A stretch of 64,000 nucleotides of DNA from Winogradskyella pelagia (GTDB lineage Bacteria > Bacteroidota > Bacteroidia > Flavobacteriales > Flavobacteriaceae), in NCBI RefSeq assembly GCF_017581965.1, contig NZ_JAGEVF010000012.1, forward strand, positions 1 through 64,000, read 5' to 3'. The notes under the pieces were generated by a model. That model had not been told where the DNA came from. It did not search any database and worked only from the letters and a program-made list of their open reading frames with translations. Within the stretch, counting starts at the first letter, position 1; every line of letters begins with the position of its first letter. The translations under genes were made by a program, and so were the position numbers. Positions 1 through 9,308 of this stretch are shown here, one piece after another.

Positions 1-3000
1 CAGACAACACCGCTACAGGTATCGGAAGCGATAGCGCCACCGTTATTGGCCAACCAGGCGTTGAGCTCTGCAGTGTTCCCTGCACCGTCACATTCTACGG
101 TGCTATCGCTAGCTGCCGTGTCTATGGTAGGTATTGTATTATCTTGAACTGTAATAGTCTGTGTCGCAGTAGCTGTATTAGAACAATTATCTGTAATTGT
201 AAATGTTCTTTGCACTATTATAGGACAGTTATCAGTTGATGTTACAATATCTATATAAGTAATGCTTTGAATATTAAAATCGTCAGAAGCATTATAGTTT
301 GGATTAGTTGCAAATTCAGATTGTACATCACTAGATGTCGTTGTGCTAAAAGCAAAAACAGCATCGGCACTGGTTATGTCTGATGTTGAGCAACCTTCAA
401 TAGTTATTGTTGAAGGAACTGATATTATAGGAGATTCAATATCATCAGTATCGATTGTATCTGAAACATTAACTGTACATCCATTTGCGTCCGTTATAAG
501 AATTGTATAAGTACCAGACGAAAGATTTTCGAACAATCCGCTAGTTTGAGTTGTTGCACCATTGTCAATAGAGTAGGTGTATGGTGGTATACCACCAGTA
601 GCTTCTGCTGTAATACTACCTATATTTTCACCTAAACATTCAACATTCGTAATTTGTGTAATTGAACCAGAAACTTCGGTTGCAGGTTCAAGTACGTCTG
701 AGGAGTTTGTAGCTATACAACCGTTTGCATCTGTTACCGTAACAGAATAGGTTCCTGCAATTACATTGATTAAATCCTCAGTTGTTGCTCCTGTATTCCA
801 TGCATATGTATACGGAGGTGTTCCTCCATTAACAGTTAAGTCAACGGAACCTGTTGCATCGCCTTTACATAATATGTTTGTTACCGCAATACCAGTACTT
901 AAGGCGGTTGGTTCATTAACCGTTATGGTAGTACTTTGCGTACATAATGTCGTTTGATCAGTTACAGTAACTGTATAATTTCCTGCAGGTAATCCAGAAA
1001 CACTTGGTGTTGTATCCGGAAGTGTGTTCCAACTATATGTAAATGGACCTGTACCATTTGAGACTACAGCAGTCACACTACCATTACTTTCACCATTACA
1101 GACAACGGGTGTGGAAGTTCCTGATATCGATAAATTATTACACGTTCCTGGATTTACCATGACCGTAGAACTTTCAGTACAACCGTTTGCATCTGTTACA
1201 GTTACTGTGTAAGTTCCAGCGGATAAACCGTTTATATTTTGAGTAGTTTCTCCACCAGGACTCCAAGAATAGGTGTAAGGTGATACACCACCAGAAGCAG
1301 AGGCATTAGCAGTACCATCTCCAGTACTTGGACCTAATTCGTCTGTTGCAGAAGCTGATAGGTTTAATGCATTTGTTGGTTCAGTTATAGAAATAGTTTC
1401 TTCAACTGGCTGACATACAGTGCCATCAATTGTAACACTAACATCATATACGCCAGCAGTCACGTTATTGATTGTACTAGAGGTAACACCAGAATCAACT
1501 TGGCCGTTTGTCCAAGTAAAAGTGAAAGTTGCACTTGGGTTTGCATTTGAACTTGCAGTTACTGTTCCAGAACCTGTAGCATCACCAACACAAAGTACAT
1601 TTGTAATTGTTCCTATGGTTATTTCGGTATCACATGTATTTACACAGACAATAATAACACTTTGAGTTAATTCACAACCATTAGCATCTGTTACGGTTAC
1701 TGAATGATTCCCTACAGGTAAATTAGTTGCGGTTGCCGTTGTTTGGTTACTCGCTGAAGCGCTCCATTGATAGCTGTAAGGTGCAGTACCACCAGAAACA
1801 TCAGCAGTTGCCTCACCATTAGTACATCCTTGAGCCGTATTGGCATCAGTTTTACTAATGTTAAGACTTAACGGACTAGATGGTTCTGATATTGTTGTAC
1901 TTGTTGAAGCAGTACACCCATTTGCATCTGTTACTGTAACAGTATATGAACCTGCGGTAACGTCTGTTAAATTTTGTGTTGTTTCTCCATTACTCCATGA
2001 GAACGTGTAAGGCAATGTACCTCCAGCAATTGTTGTTGTAATATCTCCAGTTGCTTCACCTGTACAATCTACATCAGATACACTAGCAATTGAGATATCA
2101 AGTATATCTGGTTCAGAAATTGTTATTTCTAAAGAATCTGAACAATTGTTGGCATCTCTTATAAATACCGTGTAAACGCCAGCTGCTAAGTTTTCAAATA
2201 AACCGGTTGTATTACTAAAGTCAACGTTATCTAAACTATATGAATATGGCTCGACACCAGAGCTTCCTGTAACTGTTAATGAACCATCACTAAGTCCATT
2301 ACAACTTGCATCTTCATGACTAGCGGTATCTTCAGAAATACCTGTATTAATTACTGTAACATCAAAACTACATGTAAGAGTTTCTGTATCACCATTAGGG
2401 CCAGTATATAATGCCGTATAAATAACAGTAGTATCTCCATCAGGAAAATCATCTCCTGGAATATAGTTAGAAGTAACAACAAAGTTAATTCCTCCAGTAC
2501 AACCAATATCTACTAATGTGGCATTATAATAAATTCTATCTATTTCAATCTGGTCACCACCATTGGCATCTGAACTGTCAAAGTTGAATTTAACCTTATA
2601 TGCACCACTTGGTACAGAGTTAGGGATTATAATAGTTTGCATTCCATCAGAAGTAATTCCTGATACAGAATCGGAATAAACCACGGCGTCGTTATCTGGA
2701 TTTAATAACTGAAGTGTCCAATTTACTGTCGCCGTAACATTAATTAACTCTATATTTATATCAACACCTCCAGAGGTATCAATATATGCTGTAGGGGCAA
2801 TCAGATAAGAATCATCATATCTTGAGCCTACACCCGTTGACTGAAATAATCTCAGATTATCAACTCCGACTCTTTGAGCATAATTAAAATCCCAACAATC
2901 AGACCCAAAGGCACTTTCTGGCAGGTCGAATTCCATATTAAATGAATAATCGTCTCCGGGCACTGAAGTACAACATTGATAAGCAAATGTTGGAGGAGTC

Positions 3001-4859
3001 CAGTTTACAGGTGTTCCACCATCTTCTTCGCTACAAACAGCATCGACACTTGTTGGACAATTAGCTACATTTATTTGACAAGAAACCTCTACTGGTTGGG
3101 TTAAAGTAATTGAATCTGTCGTTGTACAACCATTTGCATCGGTTATCGTTACATTATAAGTTCCTGCAGGTAGGTTCGAAATATCTTCATCCGTAGAACC
3201 ATTACTCCATGAATATGTATAAGGTGCTGTGCCACCTGAAACTGATAAATCAATCGTTCCTGAATTATCACCAAAACATAACAAGTCTGTACCACTAATA
3301 GAGGATGCTAGTTCCTCAGTAGGTTCTGTAATAGTATAGGACCCAGAAACAGAACAACCATTAGAATCAGTAACAATAACAGTGTAAGTACCAGCTGCAA
3401 TATCCGTTAAATCTTCTGTTGTGGCACCATTACTCCATACATAACTGAAGGGAGCTGAGCCACTACTAACATCTAAATCAATGGATCCTGTGCTTTCGCC
3501 AAAGCAGCCAACATTAGTGGTGTCTGCGTCAATATTTAAAGTTGTAAGTACGACTGGATTACTTGTGTAACTTGTAACACAGCCCACAAATTTATTTCTT
3601 ACAAGTAGAGTATAACTACCAGCTAAAAGGTTATCAAACACTGGAGAATCTTGATAGGTCGTTCCACCATCTATGGAGTAGTCATATATATTACCTAATG
3701 GACTTGTTACCGTAACCGTAAACTCATTTACTGTGCCGTTACAGCTTATTGTAAATGTTGGGTCATCTGGTGGGGCAACAAAACTAATTGTGGTTTGTGC
3801 AGTATCGCAAACAGAAGTATTCGGTGCTGGTAGGCACACTTCATATTCAAACGTTACATCACCAATAAAACCAGTTGGTGGAACATAGGTATAAGTTCCA
3901 TCTGTATTAAATGTAAAAGACTGTCCAGCAGGACTAGGTGGAGTAATTATTGAATATGTTGATCCTACAGGTACATTATTAGCAATATTAAGATTTCCAT
4001 TAAATGTACCGTCAATACAATTATTTTCTTGCTGATCAACAGCATACTTTTGTAAAATAAAAAATTTACCATCCCCATGATCTCGGGTGGCAGCGTTAAA
4101 TTCAATTCTCGATATTTGGGAACCTGTGGTAACAATATCGCTTAAATAGAATAAAGCGATACCAATGGTACCGTTATTTTCTACAACTCTATTTGTTTTC
4201 CAATAATCTGTGCCCGGATTTGGCGGCCCAAATTGTGGACCTGATAAAGCACTTGAATTTGGTCTGACAAAGGTTTGACCCAGAAATTGTTCAGGTCCGC
4301 CACCTGGTGGAATACCATATACCGCTACGTGATAACAGTTATTGATATTTCTTTCCGTAACAGCTAAAACACCGCCTTCATTAGAGGGAATTGCTGGATT
4401 ATAAAAAATACTTTGTTTTTGAGCATCAGTTGTTTCAACAGCATTGAAGTCTAAACAAATATCTCTTCCATTAGGGTTGGCCGTAAAATAATGATTTAAG
4501 TTTTTACTTTGAAATGCGGTTAAAGCTATAGCGTCCCAATTTGGATCATTACTTCCATTAGCCAACGTAGCTCCATTTTGCAAAATTCTATTGGGTGCAT
4601 GTCCATCAGGACCAAGTCTAGTCATTTCGTAGCTTGATGGTACAACAAAAGTGTTATACACCTGCCCATCTATAGTAATGGATTCTATGTTAGCAGGACT
4701 ATTTCTGCTTGGTTGTGGTCCTGCCCACTGAAAAGTCACTCCCGTTTGAATGGAAGGGGATTGTTGAGCAACCACCAAGTTAAAGCTACATAAGATGACT
4801 GCAAGGCAAGACATCATTAGGCTTTTTACGATAGAAATACCAGCGTATTTTTTTCTCAT
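1..4859 (-). CDS. Giant SprB-like repeat adhesin, 3' end beyond window (partial)
   Basis: Uninterrupted frame from an ATG at 4859 to the window edge (1619 codons plus 2 bases); the stop lies outside. Residues 1-30 form a signal peptide ending in a VVAQ-type cleavage site. A unique N-terminal domain of about 240 residues follows, then a cadherin/Big_9-like domain (motif GTYTYVPPTGFIG, near 3880-3990). After that come about eleven SprB-type repeats, each ending near GTYTVTVTDANGC: three at about 3100-3780 and eight at about 430-2350. Between the two groups sits a HYR-like domain split by an insert (2350-3100). At the left edge HYR/Flavobacterial ECDGAGN-type repeats begin. Such proteins are exported by the type IX secretion system, and SprB itself is the mobile gliding adhesin of Flavobacterium johnsoniae; gliding function here is inferred. 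An in-frame ATG nine bases upstream (4868) is an alternative start. The sorting domain, if present, is not visible. Confidence 0.9.
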   Translation of the reverse strand, partial: MRKKYAGISIVKSLMMSCLAVILCSFNLVVAQQSPSIQTGVTFQWAGPQPSRNSPANIESITIDGQVYNTFVVPSSYEMTRLGPDGHAPNRILQNGATLANGSNDPNWDAIALTAFQSKNLNHYFTANPNGRDICLDFNAVETTDAQKQSIFYNPAIPSNEGGVLAVTERNINNCYHVAVYGIPPGGGPEQFLGQTFVRPNSSALSGPQFGPPNPGTDYWKTNRVVENNGTIGIALFYLSDIVTTGSQISRIEFNAATRDHGDGKFFILQKYAVDQQENNCIDGTFNGNLNIANNVPVGSTYSIITPPSPAGQSFTFNTDGTYTYVPPTGFIGDVTFEYEVCLPAPNTSVCDTAQTTISFVAPPDDPTFTISCNGTVNEFTVTVTSPLGNIYDYSIDGGTTYQDSPVFDNLLAGSYTLLVRNKFVGCVTSYTSNPVVLTTLNIDADTTNVGCFGESTGSIDLDVSSGSAPFSYVWSNGATTEDLTDIAAGTYTVIVTDSNGCSVSGSYTITEPTEELASSISGTDLLCFGDNSGTIDLSVSGGTAPYTYSWSNGSTDEDISNLPAGTYNVTITDANGCTTTDSITLTQPVEVSCQINVANCPTSVDAVCSEEDGGTPVNWTPPTFAYQCCTSVPGDDYSFNMEFDLPESAFGSDCWDFNYAQRVGVDNLRLFQSTGVGSRYDDSYLIAPTAYIDTSGGVDINIELINVTATVNWTLQLLNPDNDAVVYSDSVSGITSDGMQTIIIPNSVPSGAYKVKFNFDSSDANGGDQIEIDRIYYNATLVDIGCTGGINFVVTSNYIPGDDFPDGDTTVIYTALYTGPNGDTETLTCSFDVTVINTGISEDTASHEDASCNGLSDGSLTVTGSSGVEPYSYSLDNVDFSNTTGLFENLAAGVYTVFIRDANNCSDSLEITISEPDILDISIASVSDVDCTGEATGDITTTIAGGTLPYTFSWSNGETTQNLTDVTAGSYTVTVTDANGCTASTSTTISEPSSPLSLNISKTDANTAQGCTNGEATADVSGGTAPYSYQWSASASNQTTATATNLPVGNHSVTVTDANGCELTQSVIIVCVNTCDTEITIGTITNVLCVGDATGSGTVTASSNANPSATFTFTWTNGQVDSGVTSSTINNVTAGVYDVSVTIDGTVCQPVEETISITEPTNALNLSASATDELGPSTGDGTANASASGGVSPYTYSWSPGGETTQNINGLSAGTYTVTVTDANGCTESSTVMVNPGTCNNLSISGTSTPVVCNGESNGSVTAVVSNGTGPFTYSWNTLPDTTPSVSGLPAGNYTVTVTDQTTLCTQSTTITVNEPTALSTGIAVTNILCKGDATGSVDLTVNGGTPPYTYAWNTGATTEDLINVIAGTYSVTVTDANGCIATNSSDVLEPATEVSGSITQITNVECLGENIGSITAEATGGIPPYTYSIDNGATTQTSGLFENLSSGTYTILITDANGCTVNVSDTIDTDDIESPIISVPSTITIEGCSTSDITSADAVFAFSTTTSSDVQSEFATNPNYNASDDFNIQSITYIDIVTSTDNCPIIVQRTFTITDNCSNTATATQTITVQDNTIPTIDTAASDSTVECDGAGNTAELNAWLANNGGAIASDTCSGVV

Positions 4860-4868
4860 ATTGTACAT

Positions 4869-5180
4869 AACATATACTATCTACGATGTTGTTGGGGCAA
4901 AGACAATTCTATAATAAGAAAATCTATTATATAGTTACCGTTATAAGCAACAACAGAGTTATTTATTATTTGTTAAAATAGAGGGAAGTATTCTTAACGT
5001 AAATGAAATATAGAATGGATTAATATATTTTTGATTTGGGGTCATTTACATTAATTTTACATAACAAATGAAATTATAACTAACATCATACACAAACATT
5101 AAAGTTAAAGCGGCAAAATACTCGTTAAAACGGAAATATGCAACATTTTGTCGAAAAAAATTGCATTTAATCGATAATTA
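4869..5180. other. Divergent intergenic region, adhesin / polyphosphate operon
   Basis: About 310 bases between two divergent transcription units. It is very AT-rich and must carry both promoters, but I see no perfect TAnnTTTG element at a sensible distance on either strand and no strong inverted repeat. Short open frames here have no coding character. Confidence 0.5.
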
Positions 5181-5666
5181 ATGAAGAAATTAACACTAAT
5201 GAGACACGGAAAATCCTCATGGGAATTTAGCGTGTCAGACAAAGAAAGACCTTTAAAACCAAGAGGTAAGCGAGATGCGTTATTAGTGGCCAATGAGTTT
5301 GTTAAATTTTCAGAAATACCTCACAAATTTTATTCGAGTCCTGCGAAAAGAGCGCAAAATACTGCTAAAATATTTGCAAATACGATTGGTTTTTCCATTC
5401 AAAACTTACAAATTATTGACGAACTATATGATTTTGGTGGTAATAATGTCATTTCTTTCGTAAAAAAGTTACCGAACTCAATAAACTCTGTAATGATTTT
5501 TGGGCATAATCATGCCTTTACTAATATTACTAATATTTTTGGTGATCAGTCTATAGATAATCTTCCTACAAGTGGTCTTGTATCTATTGAGTTTGAGATA
5601 GAATGCTGGAGTGATTTAAAAAAAGGAAGAACTAAACGAATTATTATTCCAAAGAATTTACGTTAA
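5181..5666 (+). CDS. sixA: SixA-type phosphohistidine phosphatase
   Basis: A 161-residue histidine phosphatase superfamily protein. The catalytic LMRHGKS motif is at residues 6-12 (nucleophile His9), a partner arginine lies in SSPAKRAQNTA near 52-62, and the second catalytic histidine is in GHNHAF at 108-113. SixA enzymes hydrolyse phosphohistidine on proteins; E. coli SixA acts on ArcB/PtsNP-type phosphorelay proteins. The length matches the SixA family. The stop codon overlaps the ATG of ppk1 (TAATG), so the two are translationally coupled. It is the first gene of the sixA-ppk1-ppx unit, which suggests a role near polyphosphate metabolism, possibly on the phosphohistidine of Ppk1 (inference). 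Confidence 0.85.
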   Translation: MKKLTLMRHGKSSWEFSVSDKERPLKPRGKRDALLVANEFVKFSEIPHKFYSSPAKRAQNTAKIFANTIGFSIQNLQIIDELYDFGGNNVISFVKKLPNSINSVMIFGHNHAFTNITNIFGDQSIDNLPTSGLVSIEFEIECWSDLKKGRTKRIIIPKNLR

Positions 5667-7714
5667 TGATTAAAAATACTTATATAAATAGAGAACTCAG
5701 TTGGTTGCAGTTTAATGCACGTGTTTTACAAGAAGCGGCCGATGAAAATGTTCCCTTAATTGAACGTTTACGATTTTTAGGAATTTTTTCTAATAATCTT
5801 GATGAGTTTTTTAAGGTACGTTATGCCACGGTTAAACGTATTTACGAAGCAGGTAAAGGTGGTAAAAGTGAATTGGGTGGTATAAAGGCAGGTGAATTAT
5901 TAGAACAAATCACCCAGATAGTAATTGAACAGCAGGCAGAAAGCTTAGAGATTCTAGATGATATTGACCATAAATTAAGAGAAGAGAATATTTATAGGAT
6001 TAATGAGTCTCAGATTAGTGAGAGTCAGCAAGATTTTATAAAGTCTTATTTCTATCAAGAACTCAGTCAAGCTTTGGTAGTAATCATGCTACATGATGAA
6101 ATTAATGTCCCAGAGCTTAAAGATAGTGCAGCTTACTTGGTGGTGAGAATGGAGAAAGCAAGTTCGAAATCTCAATTTGCACTCATAGAAATTTCCAAGG
6201 CTATGGATCGCTTTATTGTATTACCAAGTAAAAATGGTTCTGAATATATTATAATGGTAGATGATGTTTTACGCTATTGTTTAGATGATATTTTTAACAT
6301 TTTTACCTATGATGCTATTTCTGCACATATGATTAAGATTACCAGGGATGGCGAATTAGATTTTGATAGTGATTTGAGCAAAAGTTTTATCCATAAAATC
6401 TCTGAAAGTGTTAAGGATAGAGAGATTGGTGACCCTGTACGCTTTGTTTATGATAAGAAAATTGACGAAAGTACATTGAATTTTTTGTTAGAGCGGATGC
6501 ATATAGATGACAAAGATAGTATTATACCAGGAGGCCGATATCATAATAGAAGAGATTACATGAATTTTCCAAGTCTTGGAAGAACCGATTTGCTTTACGA
6601 AAAGATAAAACCCCTTCCTGTAAAAGGGTTAAGTCTTAATGATAGCATATTTGCATCTATTGCCCAAAAAGACTATTTGGTTTATACGCCTTACCATACC
6701 TTTTCGTATGTTGTTAAATTTTTAAGGGAGGCGGCCCTCGATCCACAGGTAAAAACCATTAAAATCACTATTTACAGATTAGCTCAAATTTCTCATGTAG
6801 CGAGTTCTTTGATAAATGCAGCCAAAAATGGAAAGAATGTCACAGTATCAATTGAGTTGCGCGCTCGCTTTGATGAAGAAGCCAATATCAATTATGCAGA
6901 ACAAATGCAAGATGTAGGTATTAATTTATTGTTTGGTGTTACGGGTTTAAAGGTACATTGTAAAATGTGCGTTATAGAACGACAAGAAAAAGATAAAATG
7001 GTGAGATATGGATTTATCAGTACCGGCAACTTTAATGAGTCTACTGCTAAAATTTACACTGATTTTACTTTACTTACAGCTAATAACAAGATTTTAAAAG
7101 ACCTTAATAAGGTCTTTAACTTTTTTGAAGTGAATTACAGGATTCACAGATATAAGCATATCATTACATCTCCGCACTACACTATGTCAAAGCTATTTGC
7201 GCTAATAGACAGCGAAATTGAAAATGCTAAATCAGGTAAATCAGCTTATATTAAACTGAAGATGAATAGTATAAGCAGTTATAAAATGATAGATAAGCTT
7301 TATGAGGCAAGTAGGGCAGGTGTAAAAATAAGAATGATTATTCGAGGCTTATGCTGCTTAGTTCCGGGTGTTCCTGGAATGAGCGAGAATATTGAAATAA
7401 TTAGTATAGTCGATAAGTTTTTAGAACACACGCGCTTGTTCATTTTTTGCAATAATGATTCACCTAGATTTTTTATTTCCTCAGCGGATTGGATGACAAG
7501 GAATATAGACAATAGAGTAGAGGTGACCTGTCCGATTTACGACAACGATATTAAAAATGAATTATCTGATTTATTTGATATTTGTTGGAACGATAATGTT
7601 AAAGCAAGGATTATTAATACAACTCAAGATAATACTTATAAAAATGGTAGCTTGCCATTATTGCGTGCTCAATTTGAAACCTATAATTATTATTTAAAGA
7701 AATTAGAAGGATAA
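5666..7714 (+). CDS. ppk1: Polyphosphate kinase 1
   Basis: A 682-residue Ppk1, which reversibly transfers the gamma phosphate of ATP to inorganic polyphosphate through a phosphohistidine. The N-terminal domain opens with RELSWLQFN (about 4-12). Two phospholipase-D-like C-terminal domains follow. The autophosphorylated histidine of E. coli (His435) corresponds to His431 in KVHCKMCVI. The second conserved E. coli histidine (His454) aligns with Phe450 in YGFISTGNFNE, so this side chain is missing. SSADWMTRN near the C-terminus is the typical Ppk1 end motif. The start overlaps the sixA stop and the end is one base from ppx, so all three genes are one operon containing both a synthetic and a degradative polyphosphate enzyme. 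Confidence 0.96.
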   Translation: MIKNTYINRELSWLQFNARVLQEAADENVPLIERLRFLGIFSNNLDEFFKVRYATVKRIYEAGKGGKSELGGIKAGELLEQITQIVIEQQAESLEILDDIDHKLREENIYRINESQISESQQDFIKSYFYQELSQALVVIMLHDEINVPELKDSAAYLVVRMEKASSKSQFALIEISKAMDRFIVLPSKNGSEYIIMVDDVLRYCLDDIFNIFTYDAISAHMIKITRDGELDFDSDLSKSFIHKISESVKDREIGDPVRFVYDKKIDESTLNFLLERMHIDDKDSIIPGGRYHNRRDYMNFPSLGRTDLLYEKIKPLPVKGLSLNDSIFASIAQKDYLVYTPYHTFSYVVKFLREAALDPQVKTIKITIYRLAQISHVASSLINAAKNGKNVTVSIELRARFDEEANINYAEQMQDVGINLLFGVTGLKVHCKMCVIERQEKDKMVRYGFISTGNFNESTAKIYTDFTLLTANNKILKDLNKVFNFFEVNYRIHRYKHIITSPHYTMSKLFALIDSEIENAKSGKSAYIKLKMNSISSYKMIDKLYEASRAGVKIRMIIRGLCCLVPGVPGMSENIEIISIVDKFLEHTRLFIFCNNDSPRFFISSADWMTRNIDNRVEVTCPIYDNDIKNELSDLFDICWNDNVKARIINTTQDNTYKNGSLPLLRAQFETYNYYLKKLEG

Positions 7715-7715
7715 A

Positions 7716-8621
7716 ATGCTGAAGATTCAAAAATATGCGGCTATAGATATAGGGTCTAATGCCGTTAGACTATTGATATCAAATATCATTGAACAAGATA
7801 ACGAAGTTCCTGTTTTTAAAAAGAACTCTTTGGTGAGAGTACCAATTAGATTGGGAGCTGATGTATTTTTGACTGGTGAGATTTCTGATTATAACCAACT
7901 ACGCATGTTGGATACGATGAAAGCCTTTGGTCTACTAATGAAATCTCATGGTGTAGTAAGATATAAGGCCTGTGCGACTTCTGCAATGCGAGAGGCTAAA
8001 AATAGGGGCACACTTACACAAAAGATAAAAAAGAATTCGGGTATTTCTATTGATATTATTGATGGAGAAGAAGAGGCGGCCATAATTGCAGCCACTGATT
8101 TGCACACTTTTATTGATTCTAATAAAACCTATTTATATGTCGATGTTGGAGGCGGTAGTACCGAATTCTCAATACTTCATTGCGGTGAGAAAATTGATTC
8201 TAAATCCTTTAGAATAGGAACGGTAAGGCTTCTTAATGATATTGTTAAAAACGAAACCTGGATAGAATTAGAAAAATGGATTAAGGAAAAAACCAAAACT
8301 TATGATAAAATAGAGCTTATAGGTTCTGGTGGGAATATTAATAAAATCTTTAAAATATCAGGAAAGGAGTTAGGTAAACCGTTGACTTATTTTTATTTAT
8401 CAAGTTATTACCAAATGCTTCAGAATTACTCCTATGAAGAGCGTATAACAAAGCTTAATTTAAACCAAGATAGAGCAGATGTTATAATCCCAGCAACGAG
8501 AATCTACTTATCTGCTATGAAGTGGAGTGGTGCTAAAGACATGTATGTGCCAAAAATCGGGTTGTCAGATGGTATTATAAAGAGCATTTATTATGAAACA
8601 GTATCTAGTATTTCTGTTTAA
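7716..8621 (+). CDS. ppx: Short Ppx/GppA-type exopolyphosphatase
   Basis: A 301-residue actin-fold (ASKHA) phosphatase of the Ppx/GppA family that releases phosphate from polyphosphate ends or hydrolyses pppGpp. The phosphate-1 loop AAIDIGSNAVRLL is at residues 7-19 and the phosphate-2 loop VDVGGGSTEF at about 141-151. It contains only the two ASKHA domains and lacks the C-terminal helical/HD-like part of the roughly 510-residue E. coli Ppx, as is common in Bacteroidota. It starts one base after ppk1. Whether the preferred substrate is polyphosphate or pppGpp cannot be read from sequence, but the operon argues for polyphosphate. Confidence 0.88.
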   Translation: MLKIQKYAAIDIGSNAVRLLISNIIEQDNEVPVFKKNSLVRVPIRLGADVFLTGEISDYNQLRMLDTMKAFGLLMKSHGVVRYKACATSAMREAKNRGTLTQKIKKNSGISIDIIDGEEEAAIIAATDLHTFIDSNKTYLYVDVGGGSTEFSILHCGEKIDSKSFRIGTVRLLNDIVKNETWIELEKWIKEKTKTYDKIELIGSGGNINKIFKISGKELGKPLTYFYLSSYYQMLQNYSYEERITKLNLNQDRADVIIPATRIYLSAMKWSGAKDMYVPKIGLSDGIIKSIYYETVSSISV

Positions 8622-8715
8622 ATGGTTCATTCATCTACATTTTTTGGCTTAAAATCTAATTATTGTTACCGATTCTATTTTTTACAGTTATATTGTCAAT
8701 CTCAAATTTAATATT

Positions 8716-9246
8716 ATGAAAAAATATTTCATTCTTTTAGTTTTAACCTGCTTTACATTAGTTGGTACGTCACAGGATATACGTTATGGTATTAGAGGCG
8801 CATTAAATGTCTCTAATTTAGATTTTACTCCAGACGCTGATTTTGAAAATAAACATCGTAATGGTTTTGCGTTTGCTGGCTTTGTAGATTTTGGCCTATC
8901 TGAAACAGTTTCTTTGAGAACTGAATTGCAATGGTCAGCCGAAGGTGGTAAAGAAGAAGATCTAAGGGCTGATTATATTCAGCTACCTATTCTCCTGAGA
9001 TTATCCGTATCTGACCGTTTGTCTTTTGGAGTAGGACCTCAAGTCAATTTAAAGACATGGCAAAATCAAGATGCTTTTTCAACATTTACTTTTTCTGGTG
9101 TCGTAGGAGCAGAATATATGATTACTGATGAACTTTTTGTAGATGCAAGATACTCTTATGGCTTTACCAATATCCTTGATGAGGATTTAACTACAACAGA
9201 AGCGAAAAATCATGTGATGCAATTTGGTTTTGGAATTAAGATTTAA
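8716..9246 (+). CDS. Small outer-membrane beta-barrel protein (PorT/OmpW-like)
   Basis: A 176-residue protein with an N-terminal signal peptide (MKKYFILLVLTCFTLVGTSQ) followed by alternating amphipathic strands such as GIRGALNVSNLDF, LRTELQWSAEGG and LFVDARYSYGFTNI, and a C-terminal strand ending in an aromatic-rich FGFGIKI. This is the layout of the eight-stranded outer-membrane barrel family abundant in Bacteroidota. Function unknown. It lies 94 bases after ppx and is followed directly by a strong hairpin terminator, so it may be an independent transcript or the last gene of the polyphosphate operon. Confidence 0.8.
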   Translation: MKKYFILLVLTCFTLVGTSQDIRYGIRGALNVSNLDFTPDADFENKHRNGFAFAGFVDFGLSETVSLRTELQWSAEGGKEEDLRADYIQLPILLRLSVSDRLSFGVGPQVNLKTWQNQDAFSTFTFSGVVGAEYMITDELFVDARYSYGFTNILDEDLTTTEAKNHVMQFGFGIKI

Positions 9247-9274
9247 CAACTGTTTTTAGTGTGAATTATACAAG

Positions 9275-9304
9275 CCCATTGAGATAAATCAATGGGTTTT
9301 TTTT
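9275..9304. terminator. Bidirectional intrinsic terminator
   Basis: An 8-bp stem (CCCATTGA at 9275-9282, TCAATGGG at 9289-9296) with a six-base loop and a run of T after it. It lies between the convergent barrel gene and miaE and probably ends the plus-strand transcript. Confidence 0.8.
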
Positions 9305-9308
9305 AGTG

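Noticed and set aside
766..1665. Open frames on the plus strand inside the adhesin gene (766-957, 1024-1212, 1420-1665)
   Set aside because: They lie antisense to the repeat-rich frame that runs unbroken from 4859, and are Val/Thr-rich mirror products of the repeats.
430..3780. Repeated DNA that could be taken for a CRISPR array or tandem repeat element
   Set aside because: Repeats are about 230-250 bases apart, diverged at DNA level and explained by SprB protein repeats.
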